The notes beneath the pieces were generated by a model, which had not been told where the DNA came from, did no database searches, and saw only the letters and a program-made list of their open reading frames with translations. 64,000 nt of DNA from Lacticaseibacillus baoqingensis (lineage in GTDB: Bacteria; Bacillota; Bacilli; Lactobacillales; Lactobacillaceae). Positions 45,089 to 55,166 of this stretch are shown piece after piece. The position numbers and the translations under genes are program-made. Location: contig NZ_RHOI01000008.1 in assembly GCF_003946165.1 (NCBI RefSeq), positions 54,581 through 118,580 on the forward strand, read 5' to 3'. Within the stretch, counting starts at the first letter, position 1; each line of letters opens with the position of its first letter.

Positions 45089-45966
45089 GCCGGTTCTCCT
45101 TTTTCAATCGCAGTGATCACTGCGGCTTGATCAGCCAAAAGCGTTTCCAGGGCCGCTTCTTCGGCTTCAGCACCCGTTAAATCCGCTAAAGGCCGTACGC
45201 CGTCAGCATCTGCCAACATCGGTGTCGCATATGTCCCACGCGCCGTGATCACAGTCAACGGCGCCAACAGCACTTCGCCTGCAAGCGCCGCAAGGACTCG
45301 AACGACCAGCGGCGGCCATAACATGGCGGCATCAGCAGCGGCAAAAGCCGCACACGCTTGCGGTACCGCTGACAATAACGGATGCGCTTGACCTGCTTCT
45401 GGCTGTAGCAAACTTAACAACGGCGTCGCTGCGACATACGCGCGACTCCAAACATATACCGGCGTCATCAAGCCGCCAACGACATATGCCGTCACCGCAG
45501 CCCGCGGCACAGACAAGGCGGTGGCGACCGTTTTTTCAAAGCAGCTTGTTAACCCCATCGTCCCGAGGCCGAATACGACTGTTTTGGCTAAGCCGGAAAA
45601 GCGTTGCGCAAAATAAGTCATCAGCCCATCTTCATGCGCGGCGACTAAGATCTTGCCTTGAAATCCTGCTGCCATTGCATTACTGATCACCTTGCGCATT
45701 TGTGCCAGCATTTGTTCGCGCCAGTCATTGGCCCCATAGCTGCCGTAATCGGTAATCACTAAGATATCTGCTTCACCCAGGGTCTTGCTCGTTGCCTTAG
45801 CAAATTGATTCGCCCCTAACGTACTTAAAACGGCCAAGCTCGCCATTTCTAACGCTTCAAGGTCTAGTGCTGCCAAGGCCACCTCAAACCGTTGCGATTG
45901 CCGCAACAAATGCGCGGTGATCGCGACGGTCGCTCGGCTTTGCCCGCATACCACGATTTTTTGCAT
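45085..45966 (-). CDS. Degenerate lactate/malate dehydrogenase-like protein
   Basis: A 293-residue protein that aligns over its length to L-LDH/L-2-hydroxyacid dehydrogenase: ADILVITDYG, QMRKVISNAMAAGFQGKILVAAHEDGLMTYFAQRFSGL, GLGTMGLTSCFEKTVATAL and YVVGGLMTPVYVWS. The key residues are lost. The GxGxxG loop is GQSRATVA, the active-site Asn (NPVD) is in AAHEDGL, the substrate Arg is Cys/Phe in TSCFEK, and the catalytic His of GEHGD is absent (GGLMTPV). It is probably non-catalytic. First gene of an operon with UPF0223 and IMPase; promoter at 45992. Confidence 0.85.
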   Translation of the reverse strand: MQKIVVCGQSRATVAITAHLLRQSQRFEVALAALDLEALEMASLAVLSTLGANQFAKATSKTLGEADILVITDYGSYGANDWREQMLAQMRKVISNAMAAGFQGKILVAAHEDGLMTYFAQRFSGLAKTVVFGLGTMGLTSCFEKTVATALSVPRAAVTAYVVGGLMTPVYVWSRAYVAATPLLSLLQPEAGQAHPLLSAVPQACAAFAAADAAMLWPPLVVRVLAALAGEVLLAPLTVITARGTYATPMLADADGVRPLADLTGAEAEEAALETLLADQAAVITAIEKGEPA

Positions 45967-45991
45967 ACCCTACCTCCAAGTCTCTACCTTA

Positions 45992-46019
45992 AGTTTAGCA
46001 AACTTTTAAACAAATTCAA
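45992..46019 (-). promoter_or_regulatory. Promoter of the LDH-like/UPF0223/IMPase operon
   Basis: Minus strand TTGAAT (46014-46019), 16-bp spacer ending TGC, TAAACT (45992-45997). Confidence 0.65.
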
Positions 46020-46075
46020 AAAATCGTCTTTTAACCGTTAAATTGCGACCACTATTATTTTGCCTGCAAAAAGCA

Positions 46076-46117
46076 CAACAAAGGCGTGCGACTGTGCGCA
46101 CGCCTTTGTCAAAGAAC
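46076..46117 (-). terminator. pdh operon terminator
   Basis: Minus strand ACAAAGGCGTGCG-CACAGT-CGCACGCCTTTGT, a 13-bp stem, 20 nt after pdhD. Confidence 0.88.
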
Positions 46118-46136
46118 TTCGGTTTGAAAGCTAAGA

Positions 46137-47540
46137 TCAAATGTTGACTGGCATTCCCAATGCAAGTTCAGCGTCATCCATGATGGCTTCACCCAAAGTT
46201 GGATGTGGATGGATCGTCAAAGCCAAGTCTTCAGCATTGAGGCCGGATTCCACCGCAACGCTTAACTCAGAGATCAAATCAGAAGCGCCAGGGCCAGCAA
46301 CTTGCGCACCGATGACAGTGCCTTCAGGGTTGGTCACTAAGCGAACAAACCCATCCGTTTGATCCAACGAAATTGCCCGGCCATTGGCGGCAAATGGGAA
46401 CTTCGCCGCTTTAGCATCGATGCCTTGAGCCTTAGCTTCTTTTTGCGTCAACCCGACAGTCGCCAATTCTGGATCAGTGAAGCAAACCGCAGGCATTGCT
46501 TTATAATCAACTGCCGCAGCCTTACCAGAAATCGCTTCTGCAGCCACCTTGCCTTCATAACTGGCTTTGTGTGCTAAAGCTGCCCCAGGGACGATATCGC
46601 CGATCGCGTAGATATTCGGCACACTGGTACGGCCTTGGTTATCCACTTTGATCAAACCGCGATCAGTCGTTTCGATCCCAACGATATCCAAGCCCATGTC
46701 AGCGGTGTTGGGGCGCCGACCGACAGTGACCATCACATAATCAGCATCGATCGTCTTTTCAGCGTTGTCAACGGCATAAGTGACCTTGACCCCGTGATCG
46801 GATTCAACCGCTTCTTTTGCCATCGCACCGGTGATCACATCAACGCCGCGCTGCTTGAAGGAATTGGTGACTAACTTGACCATATCTTTTTCAAAATTCG
46901 GCAGGATCGAATCCGTACCTTCCAGAATTGTCACATGCGCACCTAAGTTCGCATAGGCACTGGCAAGCTCAGACCCGACATAACCGCCGCCAATGACGAC
47001 AAATTCCTTCGGGACTTCTGGCAAGGATAACCCGCCAGTCGAATCAACGATCCGCTTGCCAAACTTGAAACCTTTGATTTCGATTGGATGACTGCCAGTC
47101 GCCAAAATCAGGTTTTTGAACGTATAAGTCTGCGCGGAGTCTTTTTGCATGACCCGCAGTGAATGATCATCCTTCAAAAAGGCAGTGCCCCAAACGACGT
47201 CGATCTTGTGCTTCTTGAACAACATCCCCACACCGCCAGTTAAGCGCTCAACGACTTTATGCTGTTTCCAGTCTTGCGTCTTGGCCCAGTTCAAAGTAGC
47301 GCCTTTGCTTTCAACCCCAAAGACCGAACCGCCTTGTGCTTCTTGGAAGGCATGTCCCGCGTTGATCAATGCCTTTGACGGGATACAGCCAACGTTCAGG
47401 CAAACGCCACCAATGAAGGTATTTTCGATCACAGTGACCTTTTGGCCCATTTGTGCCGCACGGATCGCCGCCACATAGCCACCAGGGCCGGCCCCGATCA
47501 CAACGGTATCTAAATCAATTGCAAAATCACCAACAACCAT
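46137..47540 (-). CDS. pdhD: Dihydrolipoyl dehydrogenase (PDH E3)
   Basis: E3 reoxidises dihydrolipoamide and makes NADH. 467 residues: FAD site [20 protein letters not shown], redox disulfide [17 protein letters not shown] site [20 protein letters not shown] and C-terminal [10 protein letters not shown] with the catalytic His. The ATG follows GGAGGGATAAGG and lies two bases after pdhC. Confidence 0.97.
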   Translation of the reverse strand: MVVGDFAIDLDTVVIGAGPGGYVAAIRAAQMGQKVTVIENTFIGGVCLNVGCIPSKALINAGHAFQEAQGGSVFGVESKGATLNWAKTQDWKQHKVVERLTGGVGMLFKKHKIDVVWGTAFLKDDHSLRVMQKDSAQTYTFKNLILATGSHPIEIKGFKFGKRIVDSTGGLSLPEVPKEFVVIGGGYVGSELASAYANLGAHVTILEGTDSILPNFEKDMVKLVTNSFKQRGVDVITGAMAKEAVESDHGVKVTYAVDNAEKTIDADYVMVTVGRRPNTADMGLDIVGIETTDRGLIKVDNQGRTSVPNIYAIGDIVPGAALAHKASYEGKVAAEAISGKAAAVDYKAMPAVCFTDPELATVGLTQKEAKAQGIDAKAAKFPFAANGRAISLDQTDGFVRLVTNPEGTVIGAQVAGPGASDLISELSVAVESGLNAEDLALTIHPHPTLGEAIMDDAELALGMPVNI

Positions 47541-47542
47541 CC

Positions 47543-49177
47543 TTATCCCTCCATCAACAGCAGATCTGGATCTGCCAGCAGTGTCTTCAGTTCATTCAAT
47601 GCCCGCTGAGCCATTGCACCATCGATCAAACGATGGTCATAACTCATCGAAAGCTTCAACATGCTCCCAACGACGATTTCGCCATCTTCGTTGACATAAG
47701 GTTCTTTGGCAATTTTACCGACCCCTAAGATCGCGACTTCAGGCTGATTGATCACTGGTGTGAACCAACCGCCGCCAATCGAACCAACGTTAGAAATCGT
47801 CATTGAACCGCCAGACATTTCCTTGGCCTTTAACTTACCGTCATAAGCCTTTTGGGCATTTTCTGAGATTTCTTTAGCGATCGCAAAGACTGATTTACTA
47901 TCGGCATTCTTAATCACAGGCACATACAAACCATGATCGGTGTCTGTGGCGATCCCAACGTTGAAGTAATGCTTATAAACGATTTCATCAGTACTGTTAT
48001 CGATTGACGCATTCAAAGCCGGGAAGTCACGCAATACGGTGACTAACGCTTTAACAATATACGGTAAGAAGGTCAACTTGATACCCTTATCGGCAGCATA
48101 GGCCTTGTACTTCTTGCGGTGCACCATGAGCTTAGAAACTTCAACTTCATCAAAGCTCGTAACGTGTGGGCTATTGGCCTTAGAAGCCAACATCGCCTTG
48201 GCGATCGCCTTGCGTGTTGGCGTCATCTTTTCACGAGTTTCAAGTTCAGCAACATCTGCATCAGGCACATATGGCTTCACTGCTGGTGCAGCAGGCTTAG
48301 CTGCCGGAGCAGCAGCTGCGGCAGGCGCAGTTGCTGCTGGTGTTGCCGCTGGGGCAGGCGCCGCTTGGGCACCACCGTTCTTGAATGCATCAACGTCTGC
48401 TTTAGTGATGCGGCCCCGATTGCCAGTACCAGGCACTTGAGAAATATCGATGCCGTTATCCCGCGCGTATTGCCGCACTGATGGCATCGCTAGGATCTCG
48501 CGATTAGGATCACTAACCGCTGGTACACCAGTGGCAGCAGGAGCCGGTTGGACAGCCGCAGCAGCCGCAGGTGCATCCGGTGCCGTTGCAGCTGGGGCAG
48601 CGGCTGCATCGTTATGGCCAGGCGCATCCATTTCAACCATCACATCACCAACAGTGGCCGTTTCCCCTTCTGGGATCAATACCTTGAGCACTTTGCCGGT
48701 GACAGGTGATGGAATCTCTTCGACAGACTTATCGCTTTGGACTTCGACCAGCGTGTCGTCTTCTTTGACTTCATCGCCAGGCGCAACGTGCCATTTAACG
48801 ATTTCGCCTTCAGCTAGGCCTTCGCCCAGTTCTGGCATTTTGAATTGATACACACCGCCGGCTGGCGCTGCTGCTGGTGCTGGCGCTGCGGCCGCTGAAG
48901 CAGCAGCTGCTGGTGCGGCGTCTGGGCTAGCGGCACCGGAACCATCATCGATTTGGACCAATGCTTGCCCGACAGTGGCGACTTCGCCTTCTTGGACTAA
49001 GATCTTCAGCACCTTACCAGTAACCGGTGATGGGATCTCTTCAACAGATTTATCATTTTGAACTTCTAAGAGAGTATCGTCTTCTTTGACTTCATCGCCA
49101 ACGGCAACATGCCATTTAACGATTTCCCCCTCAGCAATGCCTTCCCCGATATCAGGGAGTTTGAATTCATAAGCCAT
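47543..49177 (-). CDS. pdhC: Dihydrolipoyl acetyltransferase (PDH E2), two lipoyl domains
   Basis: E2 core, 544 residues. Two lipoyl domains (about 1-80 and 105-185) carry the same EVQ(N/S)[17 protein letters not shown] lipoyl-Lys motif and are joined by Ala/Pro-rich linkers. The E1/E3-binding domain (about 230-265, [22 protein letters not shown]) and catalytic domain (about 315-544, ending in [13 protein letters not shown] with catalytic His) follow. The near-identical lipoyl domains show as a direct DNA repeat. Confidence 0.97.
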   Translation of the reverse strand: MAYEFKLPDIGEGIAEGEIVKWHVAVGDEVKEDDTLLEVQNDKSVEEIPSPVTGKVLKILVQEGEVATVGQALVQIDDGSGAASPDAAPAAAASAAAAPAPAAAPAGGVYQFKMPELGEGLAEGEIVKWHVAPGDEVKEDDTLVEVQSDKSVEEIPSPVTGKVLKVLIPEGETATVGDVMVEMDAPGHNDAAAAPAATAPDAPAAAAAVQPAPAATGVPAVSDPNREILAMPSVRQYARDNGIDISQVPGTGNRGRITKADVDAFKNGGAQAAPAPAATPAATAPAAAAAPAAKPAAPAVKPYVPDADVAELETREKMTPTRKAIAKAMLASKANSPHVTSFDEVEVSKLMVHRKKYKAYAADKGIKLTFLPYIVKALVTVLRDFPALNASIDNSTDEIVYKHYFNVGIATDTDHGLYVPVIKNADSKSVFAIAKEISENAQKAYDGKLKAKEMSGGSMTISNVGSIGGGWFTPVINQPEVAILGVGKIAKEPYVNEDGEIVVGSMLKLSMSYDHRLIDGAMAQRALNELKTLLADPDLLLMEG

Positions 49178-49246
49178 CTTGGCACCCCTTTATATATAGT
49201 AGCTTTCCATCGATCCAACAAGCGGTGATCCCGCTATCCTAACCGA

Positions 49247-50224
49247 TCAGAAATTGACCGTTTCCCGGACTTTATCTTCAATATCCTTGGCGTTAGGCAA
49301 CCAGGCACTTTCTGCCTGGCCAAATGGGAATGGCGTATCTGGTGCCGCTACCCGACCAATTGGCGCTTCCAAGGACAAAATCGCACGCTCAGAGATCTCA
49401 GCGATCACACTGGCAGCGACACCGCCCATCCGTTGGGCTTCTTGAACGACGACTGCCCGGTGGGTCTTTTTAACAGAAGCAATGATGGTCTCCACATCTA
49501 ATGGTGCCACCGTCCGTAAATCAATGATCTCAGCGTTGATATTATCTTTGGCCAATGCATCGGCGGCTTTTTTCGCTTCACGGACCATTGCACCATAGGT
49601 AATAATCGACACATCTGTCCCTTCTTTAGTCACGGCTGCTTTGTCTAACGGCACCGTATAAGCGTCATCAGGCACTTCTTCGCGGAAAGAACGGTACAGC
49701 TTCATGTGTTCCAAAAACAGCACTGGATCATTGCTGCGAATTGAAGCGATCAAGAGGCCTTTGGCATCATATGGATTGCTTGGTACGACGACGCGCATCC
49801 CAGGAAATTGGGCCACGAGACCTTCAAAGTTATCAGAATGCATTTCCGGCGTGTGCACACCACCGCCAAAGGGTGCCCGGATCGTGATCGGCATACTGCG
49901 CGTGTCACCCATGCGATAGCGCATCCGTGACATTTGCCCGCCAATTGAATCCATGACTTCAAAAATGAACCCATAAAATTGGATTTCCGGAATTGGCCGC
50001 CAGCCAGTCAAGGCTAAACCAATGGACAAGCCACCGATCCCAGACTCGGCTAAAGGCGTATCAAAAACGCGATCTTCACCATGCTTGGCTTGCAAGCCAT
50101 CGGTAGCACGGAAGACGCCGCCGTTTTTACCCACATCTTCGCCAAATACCAGTGTCTTCGGATCAGCAGCCAATTCTAAGTCAAGCGCATTGGTAATCGC
50201 TTGAATCATCGTTTTTTGTGCCAT
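49247..50224 (-). CDS. pdhB: Pyruvate dehydrogenase E1 beta
   Basis: E1 beta subunit, 325 residues: [62 protein letters not shown] and the C-terminal [12 protein letters not shown] segment. The ATG at 50224 is one base after the pdhA stop with AAAGGAG upstream; the longer frame lies inside pdhA. Confidence 0.97.
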   Translation of the reverse strand: MAQKTMIQAITNALDLELAADPKTLVFGEDVGKNGGVFRATDGLQAKHGEDRVFDTPLAESGIGGLSIGLALTGWRPIPEIQFYGFIFEVMDSIGGQMSRMRYRMGDTRSMPITIRAPFGGGVHTPEMHSDNFEGLVAQFPGMRVVVPSNPYDAKGLLIASIRSNDPVLFLEHMKLYRSFREEVPDDAYTVPLDKAAVTKEGTDVSIITYGAMVREAKKAADALAKDNINAEIIDLRTVAPLDVETIIASVKKTHRAVVVQEAQRMGGVAASVIAEISERAILSLEAPIGRVAAPDTPFPFGQAESAWLPNAKDIEDKVRETVNF

Positions 50225-50225
50225 A

Positions 50226-51347
<1,122 letters not shown>

Positions 51348-51407
51348 TCATTGTTATCTGTTGCAATCTATAGTGGAAACTGTATTACTAATCATTCCTA
51401 CGCTTAA

Positions 51408-51445
51408 ACCTTAACACATGGAGAAAAGACGTGCAAGCGTTTTAG
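51408..51445 (-). promoter_or_regulatory. pdh promoter with overlapping cre-like site
   Basis: Minus strand TTGCAC (51431-51436), 17-bp spacer, TAAGGT (51408-51413). CTAAAACGCTTGCA (51432-51445) overlaps the -35 and matches the CcpA cre consensus at 12 of 14 positions, suggesting catabolite repression. Confidence 0.6.
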
Positions 51446-51482
51446 GGCACCGGTTTCCTACTGATTTTTGCCGGTTTAACAA

Positions 51483-51500
51483 CCGTGAACAGATTCACGG
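51483..51500. promoter_or_regulatory. Rex-like palindrome upstream of pdh
   Basis: CCGTGAA-CAGA-TTCACGG is a perfect 7-bp inverted repeat with a 4-base spacer, the architecture of Rex operators (TTGTGAA-N4-TTCACAA) with CC/GG ends. Rex senses NADH/NAD+, a sensible control for pdh. Two orphan half-sites TTCACAA lie at 51554-51560 and 51573-51579. Confidence 0.45.
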
Positions 51501-51537
51501 AAAATGTCTGTACAGGAATAAGCACATTCATAAACAG

Positions 51538-51551
51538 TTACAACGCTTTCA
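51538..51551 (-). promoter_or_regulatory. Second cre-like site upstream of pdh
   Basis: TGAAAGCGTTGTAA on the minus strand, close to the cre consensus. It overlaps a possible distal promoter (TTGTAA, 17 bp, TATTCC). The remaining sequence to 51796 in this 494-base gap shows no ORF I can support. Confidence 0.45.
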
Positions 51552-51796
51552 ATTTCACAAACTCGTGGTACATTCACAAACTTTTGGGTTAACAATTTGA
51601 TGATCCCGCCTTTGTATTTCCGGTTTAACATGTGGTACGTTTCACAGCTGCGTAGCTGTTACTATAACAGCTGCCAGTATCCAGACACCCTTGTCTCACT
51701 ATGCTTTCTTCCAGCATAGCGAAAAGCCCCCTTTTGAGGCAAATTTTATGGCTGAAAAATGTTACAAAGCACATTCAAATTTTCATACAAAAAAAA

Positions 51797-51818
51797 GACC
51801 CGCATCGCGAGTCTTTCC
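51797..51818 (-). terminator. Terminator of the M-box unit
   Basis: Minus strand AGACTCGC-GAT-GCGGGTCT followed by eight T, 9 nt past the stop of the P-type-ATPase-like gene. Confidence 0.85.
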
Positions 51819-51826
51819 TGCAAAAT

Positions 51827-52627
51827 TCATATCAAGCGCCACGAGACTGGGTCCTGGTTGTATTGAAACGCCACTTGTTTCGCGTGGTGTTGCAAATGGC
51901 CAACCAGGGTCATGTGGGCATTAAACGTATCGATCCAAGCCACGACCTGCCGCGTCACAAGCTGCGTGATCTGGGTCAAGTGTAAGCCAAAGCGTGCTTG
52001 TCCTACCCGTAACTGGAACTTGCAAGCAGTGATCAATGCGATCACGCCTGACAAGCATCCGATCCCCGGGTTAGTCGTCAAAGCAGCGCCAAGATGAACG
52101 AGGGCAAAACGCTTGGCGCCGGTTGCCAGCACTGTGGTTTGGGTTTCGCTCAGGATTTGGCTGCCGGCGATCACCTGATCATGAGGCAAGGCAATGTGCA
52201 ACCCACGCAACAGCCAAGCTAACGGCCCCTTTAAAACGGCTTGATCAGCCGGTAAGGCCACATCCACTGGTACGATGCTGCCAGCAGCTAACCACAAAGT
52301 GTCGCCTGGGACAAGGTCGCGCACCAATCGCGGGCGGATCAGCCCTTCACGAATCACCAAAACTTCTGTGCGGTCATTGTCAAAACGACTCAACACCCGC
52401 TGTACGCAGAGGTGCGCCCCCACTAACAAACTCCCTAACACCATCAAAACGACAACTGCCGCTTGCATCCCTGCGCTTGCATCCAGCAAGCAGGCCCCGC
52501 CCAACGCCACTAAGAGCGCTGGTGCGATGGCCAAATGCGGCTTTTTCATCGGCAAAGCCTCTGGCAATGCCAGCTTTGCTTTTTGGACTTCATAGCGGGT
52601 CAACCCGCTGTTTACTTGCATCAACAT
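51827..52627 (-). CDS. Truncated P-type-ATPase-like protein under M-box control
   Basis: A 266-residue protein resembling only the N-terminal third of an MgtA-type P-type ATPase: a short N-terminal cation-ATPase-like region (GLTRYEVQKAKLALPEALP), two transmembrane helices (about 31-48 and 55-73), and an actuator-type domain (about 85-185, LVRDLVPGDTLWLAAGSIVPVD, QVIAGSQILSETQTTVLATG). The conserved TGES is replaced by LKGPL (about 132-136), and no DKTGT phosphorylation, nucleotide or later membrane domains follow. The last 80 residues are unlike known parts of the family. Start ATG 52627 with AGAGGAG 6 nt upstream. The intact frame, promoter, riboswitch and terminator argue for a functional, non-pumping protein. 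Role unknown; low-Mg2+ expression is inferred. Confidence 0.72.
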   Translation of the reverse strand: MLMQVNSGLTRYEVQKAKLALPEALPMKKPHLAIAPALLVALGGACLLDASAGMQAAVVVLMVLGSLLVGAHLCVQRVLSRFDNDRTEVLVIREGLIRPRLVRDLVPGDTLWLAAGSIVPVDVALPADQAVLKGPLAWLLRGLHIALPHDQVIAGSQILSETQTTVLATGAKRFALVHLGAALTTNPGIGCLSGVIALITACKFQLRVGQARFGLHLTQITQLVTRQVVAWIDTFNAHMTLVGHLQHHAKQVAFQYNQDPVSWRLI

Positions 52628-52665
52628 CAACAACTCCTCTCTTCCCAGAGAGGCTTGCGATGCGC

Positions 52666-52758
52666 CTATTGACTGATTAAATCAAATGGTGGCACAATGA
52701 CAAACCTTCCGGGATCTGCATTGTCGGGACTACCGCCATCAATCGCTGTTTGTTTCAT
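52666..52758 (-). CDS. 30-residue ORF between the M-box and the ATPase-like gene
   Basis: A small ORF with AAAGGTGGTGAGCAC before its ATG, encoding MKQTAIDGGSPDNADPGR followed by FVIVPPFDLISQ. It is acidic and proline-containing, has no transmembrane segment, and ends 38 nt before the next start. It lies after the riboswitch terminator, so it is expressed only on read-through. It could be a regulatory leader peptide (compare the proline-rich MgtL of Salmonella mgtA) or a small effector. No homolog recognised. Confidence 0.6.
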   Translation of the reverse strand: MKQTAIDGGSPDNADPGRFVIVPPFDLISQ

Positions 52759-52800
52759 GTGCTCACCACCTTTCATTCACTCACCGTCGTGCGGATCAAT

Positions 52801-53014
52801 AAAAAAGCGCACACCGAAAGGGTATGCGCGATCTTTGCATCCCAATCGTTTAGTTTTAGCACTATACGCCTAGAAGTAACCTTCAGCTACGTTAGCACAA
52901 GCCTTTGTAGACAAGCGCAGTTGACTCATTGGCATCTCTGGATGTTTCTGAGCAGCAGCATTGTTCGTATAGGAGCCTCACCTAACGGAAAGCACCATAT
53001 TTTGATTCAACCTC
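52801..53014 (-). promoter_or_regulatory. M-box (ykoK) Mg2+ riboswitch with terminator
   Basis: The minus-strand leader holds the M-box hallmarks: GTTAGGTGAGGCTCCTATA (52968-52986), GCTGCTGCTCAGAAACATCC, GATGCCAATGAGTCAAC, and the 3' element GTGCTAAAACTAAACGATTGG. It ends in a terminator GCGCATACC-CTTTC-GGTGTGCGC followed by six T (52801-52829). In the family, Mg2+ binding favours termination, so the downstream genes should be on when Mg2+ is low. It fills most of the gap between the 30-residue ORF and def. Confidence 0.9.
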
Positions 53015-53043
53015 ACTGTATCAGGTTCCTGCTAACGTGTCAA
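53015..53043 (-). promoter_or_regulatory. Promoter of the M-box unit
   Basis: Minus strand TTGACA (53038-53043), 17-bp spacer, TACAGT (53015-53020), divergent from the def promoter. Confidence 0.8.
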
Positions 53044-53085
53044 GGCATGAGCTTACTTTGCAGTCTAGTCGCGCTTGTCGGCTTG

Positions 53086-53094
53086 TGGTAAAGT
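53086..53094 (+). promoter_or_regulatory. Extended -10 promoter of def
   Basis: TGG-TAAAGT (53086-53094), about 33 nt before the GTG start. Confidence 0.5.
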
Positions 53095-53126
53095 AGACTA
53101 CAGCAAGTATGTATGGAGGAATAGCC

Positions 53127-53681
53127 GTGTATTTAATGAAAGATATTACTCGCGACGGCGAGCCGGTTTTGCGCCGTACTGCTGATCAGGTGCAATTTCC
53201 ACTATCAGCAGCCGACAAGCAATTAGCACATGATATGATGGAATATCTTGTGATCAGCCAAGATGAAGAAGCCAACAAAAAATACCATTTGCGTCCTGGC
53301 GTCGGCTTAGCCGCCCCGCAAGTTGGCGTAGGCGAAGCCATGGCCGCCGTCTTAGTACCTGGGCCGGAAAACGAGATCTTGTTCAAAGAAGTGCTGATCA
53401 ATCCTGTGATCATCAGCCACAGCGTGCAAGACGCAGCCTTATCTGAAGGTGAAGGCTGCTTAAGCGTCGACAAAGACGTCCCCGGTTATGTGGTGCGCCA
53501 TGATCGCATTACCATCCGCTATCAAAACCTAGACGGAGAAACCAAAAAAGTCCGTTTAAAGAATTATCCAGCGATCGTTTGCCAACATGAAATCGATCAC
53601 TTGAATGGCATCTTGTTTTATGATCATATCAACGAAAAAGAACCGTTCCACATGGACCCTAATGCCGTTTTGATCGACTAA
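53127..53681 (+). CDS. def: Peptide deformylase
   Basis: Def removes N-formyl from nascent proteins. 184 residues with motif 1 [10 protein letters not shown], motif 2 EGCLS (metal Cys) and motif 3 QHEIDHLNG (metal His pair and catalytic Glu). The GTG at 53127 follows GGAGG by 9 nt and gives the usual [11 protein letters not shown] start; the ATG at 53109 precedes the ribosome binding site and is rejected. Confidence 0.96.
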   Translation: MYLMKDITRDGEPVLRRTADQVQFPLSAADKQLAHDMMEYLVISQDEEANKKYHLRPGVGLAAPQVGVGEAMAAVLVPGPENEILFKEVLINPVIISHSVQDAALSEGEGCLSVDKDVPGYVVRHDRITIRYQNLDGETKKVRLKNYPAIVCQHEIDHLNGILFYDHINEKEPFHMDPNAVLID

Positions 53682-53691
53682 ATGTACCACC

Positions 53692-53720
53692 TGCGCCTAC
53701 TTAGATAGGCGTATTTTTTT
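53692..53720 (+). terminator. def terminator
   Basis: TGCGCCTA-CTTAGA-TAGGCGTA followed by seven T. Confidence 0.8.
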
Positions 53721-53724
53721 GACC

Positions 53725-53757
53725 CAAAAAACGGCACAACCAGCAATGGCTGCGCCG
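53725..53757 (-). terminator. Symporter gene terminator
   Basis: Minus strand CGGCGCAGCC-ATTGCT-GGTTGTGCCG (10 pairs with G-U) followed by T, convergent with the def terminator. Confidence 0.75.
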
Positions 53758-53803
53758 CCCACGATCCAGTTTTCATTTGCGTACGACCCTAACAAAGCGC
53801 TTA

Positions 53804-55042
53804 TTACTGATCAAGGGTGCGCTGGTGGCGTCCTTCCACCAATCGTGCCACCATCATTGAACTGGCAATATTGCCAGTCGAGTTCAACAAAGTCGCTGGT
53901 ACATCGATGATCGTTGAGATCACGATCAGCAGCGGGATCGCATCAGTCGGATAGCCAAACATGGTCACGATCAAAGTCTCAGCGATCATCCCGCCTACCG
54001 GCACCGCGCCCATCACCGCACCCACGAAAAAGCCGCCGGCAATGATGGCCAAGATACTGGACCAGCTGGTGATGTCATGGCCAAACAATAGGAACAAAAA
54101 CGAGACCTTAAAGACACCGCCGATCGCTGAACCATCTTTGTGGATGTTGGCCCCTAAAGGGATCACTGTGTCAACGATATCCGGCGCCAGGCCGATCGCC
54201 TTAGCCGCTTGCAGATTCACTGGGATACATGCCGCACTGGAGCTGGTGGCAATGGCTGTGATCGCCGGAATGCTGACATGGCGCCAATAAGCGCGCACCC
54301 CAGAACGGCCATTGGCTAACCAAGCATACAAGGTCATGACCCCAAAGAAGTAAACCAATGTGAGGCCAAGATATAAGAGAAAACTGCGCAAATAACCGCC
54401 AACGATCTGGCTGCCTAACGTTCCGACGACGCCGGCAAAATAGCACGCCAAGCCAAACGGCGCGTACAACATCACATAATGCACGGCTTTGAGCACTACG
54501 GCATTGCCGGCCCCAAGAAACTGCCGAAACGCTTCGCCATGTTGGCCGCTGGCACTGGTGGCAATACCGATCAATAACGAAAAGACGATGGTCGCTAACA
54601 TATGTGATTTCGATAGCAGCTTGCTAAAGTCATCGACGGTAAACAACTCAACGAGTTGCTGCAGCACCGGAATATGACTATTTTGCCCTTTCACCCCGCC
54701 CATCATGGCCTTTAATTTTGGCAAATCGCCGCTTTGAATCAGTGGAAACAACCGCACACCGATGTAGCCGATCACGGTGGCCACTAATGCGGTAAACAAA
54801 AAGACGCCCACTGTGCTGGCTAAGATCCGCCCTAGCCGCGCCTTATTACCCATTTGCCCGATCGCACTGGCAATGGAAAAAAAGATCAACGGGATCAGCA
54901 GCATATACATCAAATTCAAGAAAAGTTCACCAAACGGCTGCAAGACAATGGCCTTTTCACCCACGACGGCCCCAACGACCCCGCCGATGACGACCCCGCC
55001 CAATAAAAGGAAGGTATCGCGATAATTGCGTAGAATTTTCAC
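53804..55042 (-). CDS. Dicarboxylate/amino acid:cation symporter (DAACS)
   Basis: A 412-residue symporter with eight transmembrane helices and two re-entrant loops, as in GltPh. Family motifs: IATSSSAACIPVN (HP1 serine-rich loop), PLGANIHKDGSAI (TM7, in place of NMDGT) and IIDVPATLLNSTGN (TM8). Substrate probably an amino acid or dicarboxylate; the TM7 change makes specificity uncertain. Start GTG at 55042 with GAGG upstream. Monocistronic. Confidence 0.9.
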   Translation of the reverse strand: MKILRNYRDTFLLLGGVVIGGVVGAVVGEKAIVLQPFGELFLNLMYMLLIPLIFFSIASAIGQMGNKARLGRILASTVGVFLFTALVATVIGYIGVRLFPLIQSGDLPKLKAMMGGVKGQNSHIPVLQQLVELFTVDDFSKLLSKSHMLATIVFSLLIGIATSASGQHGEAFRQFLGAGNAVVLKAVHYVMLYAPFGLACYFAGVVGTLGSQIVGGYLRSFLLYLGLTLVYFFGVMTLYAWLANGRSGVRAYWRHVSIPAITAIATSSSAACIPVNLQAAKAIGLAPDIVDTVIPLGANIHKDGSAIGGVFKVSFLFLLFGHDITSWSSILAIIAGGFFVGAVMGAVPVGGMIAETLIVTMFGYPTDAIPLLIVISTIIDVPATLLNSTGNIASSMMVARLVEGRHQRTLDQ

Positions 55043-55141
55043 CTGACATTAACCTCACTACTAAAAATTTAATCGTTAGTTAATCTTACCCGCTTCTGTA
55101 CTGGGACACAAGCACCGCTGCGAGATTTCAGCAAAAATGAG

Positions 55142-55166
55142 CACAAAAAAAGTCGGGTCTACACCC
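55142..55166 (-). terminator. Terminator overlapping the end of the next gene
   Basis: Minus strand GTCGGGT-GTAG-ACCCGAC followed by seven T; the stem includes the last codons and stop of the 145-residue gene. Confidence 0.85.

Noticed and set aside
48280..48640. Ala-rich low-complexity tract as a possible repeat array
   Set aside because: It encodes the Ala/Pro linkers of the PDH E2 protein, a normal feature.
52801..53091. Plus-strand ORF across the interval upstream of def
   Set aside because: It is the complement of the M-box riboswitch and its promoter, with no ribosome binding site.
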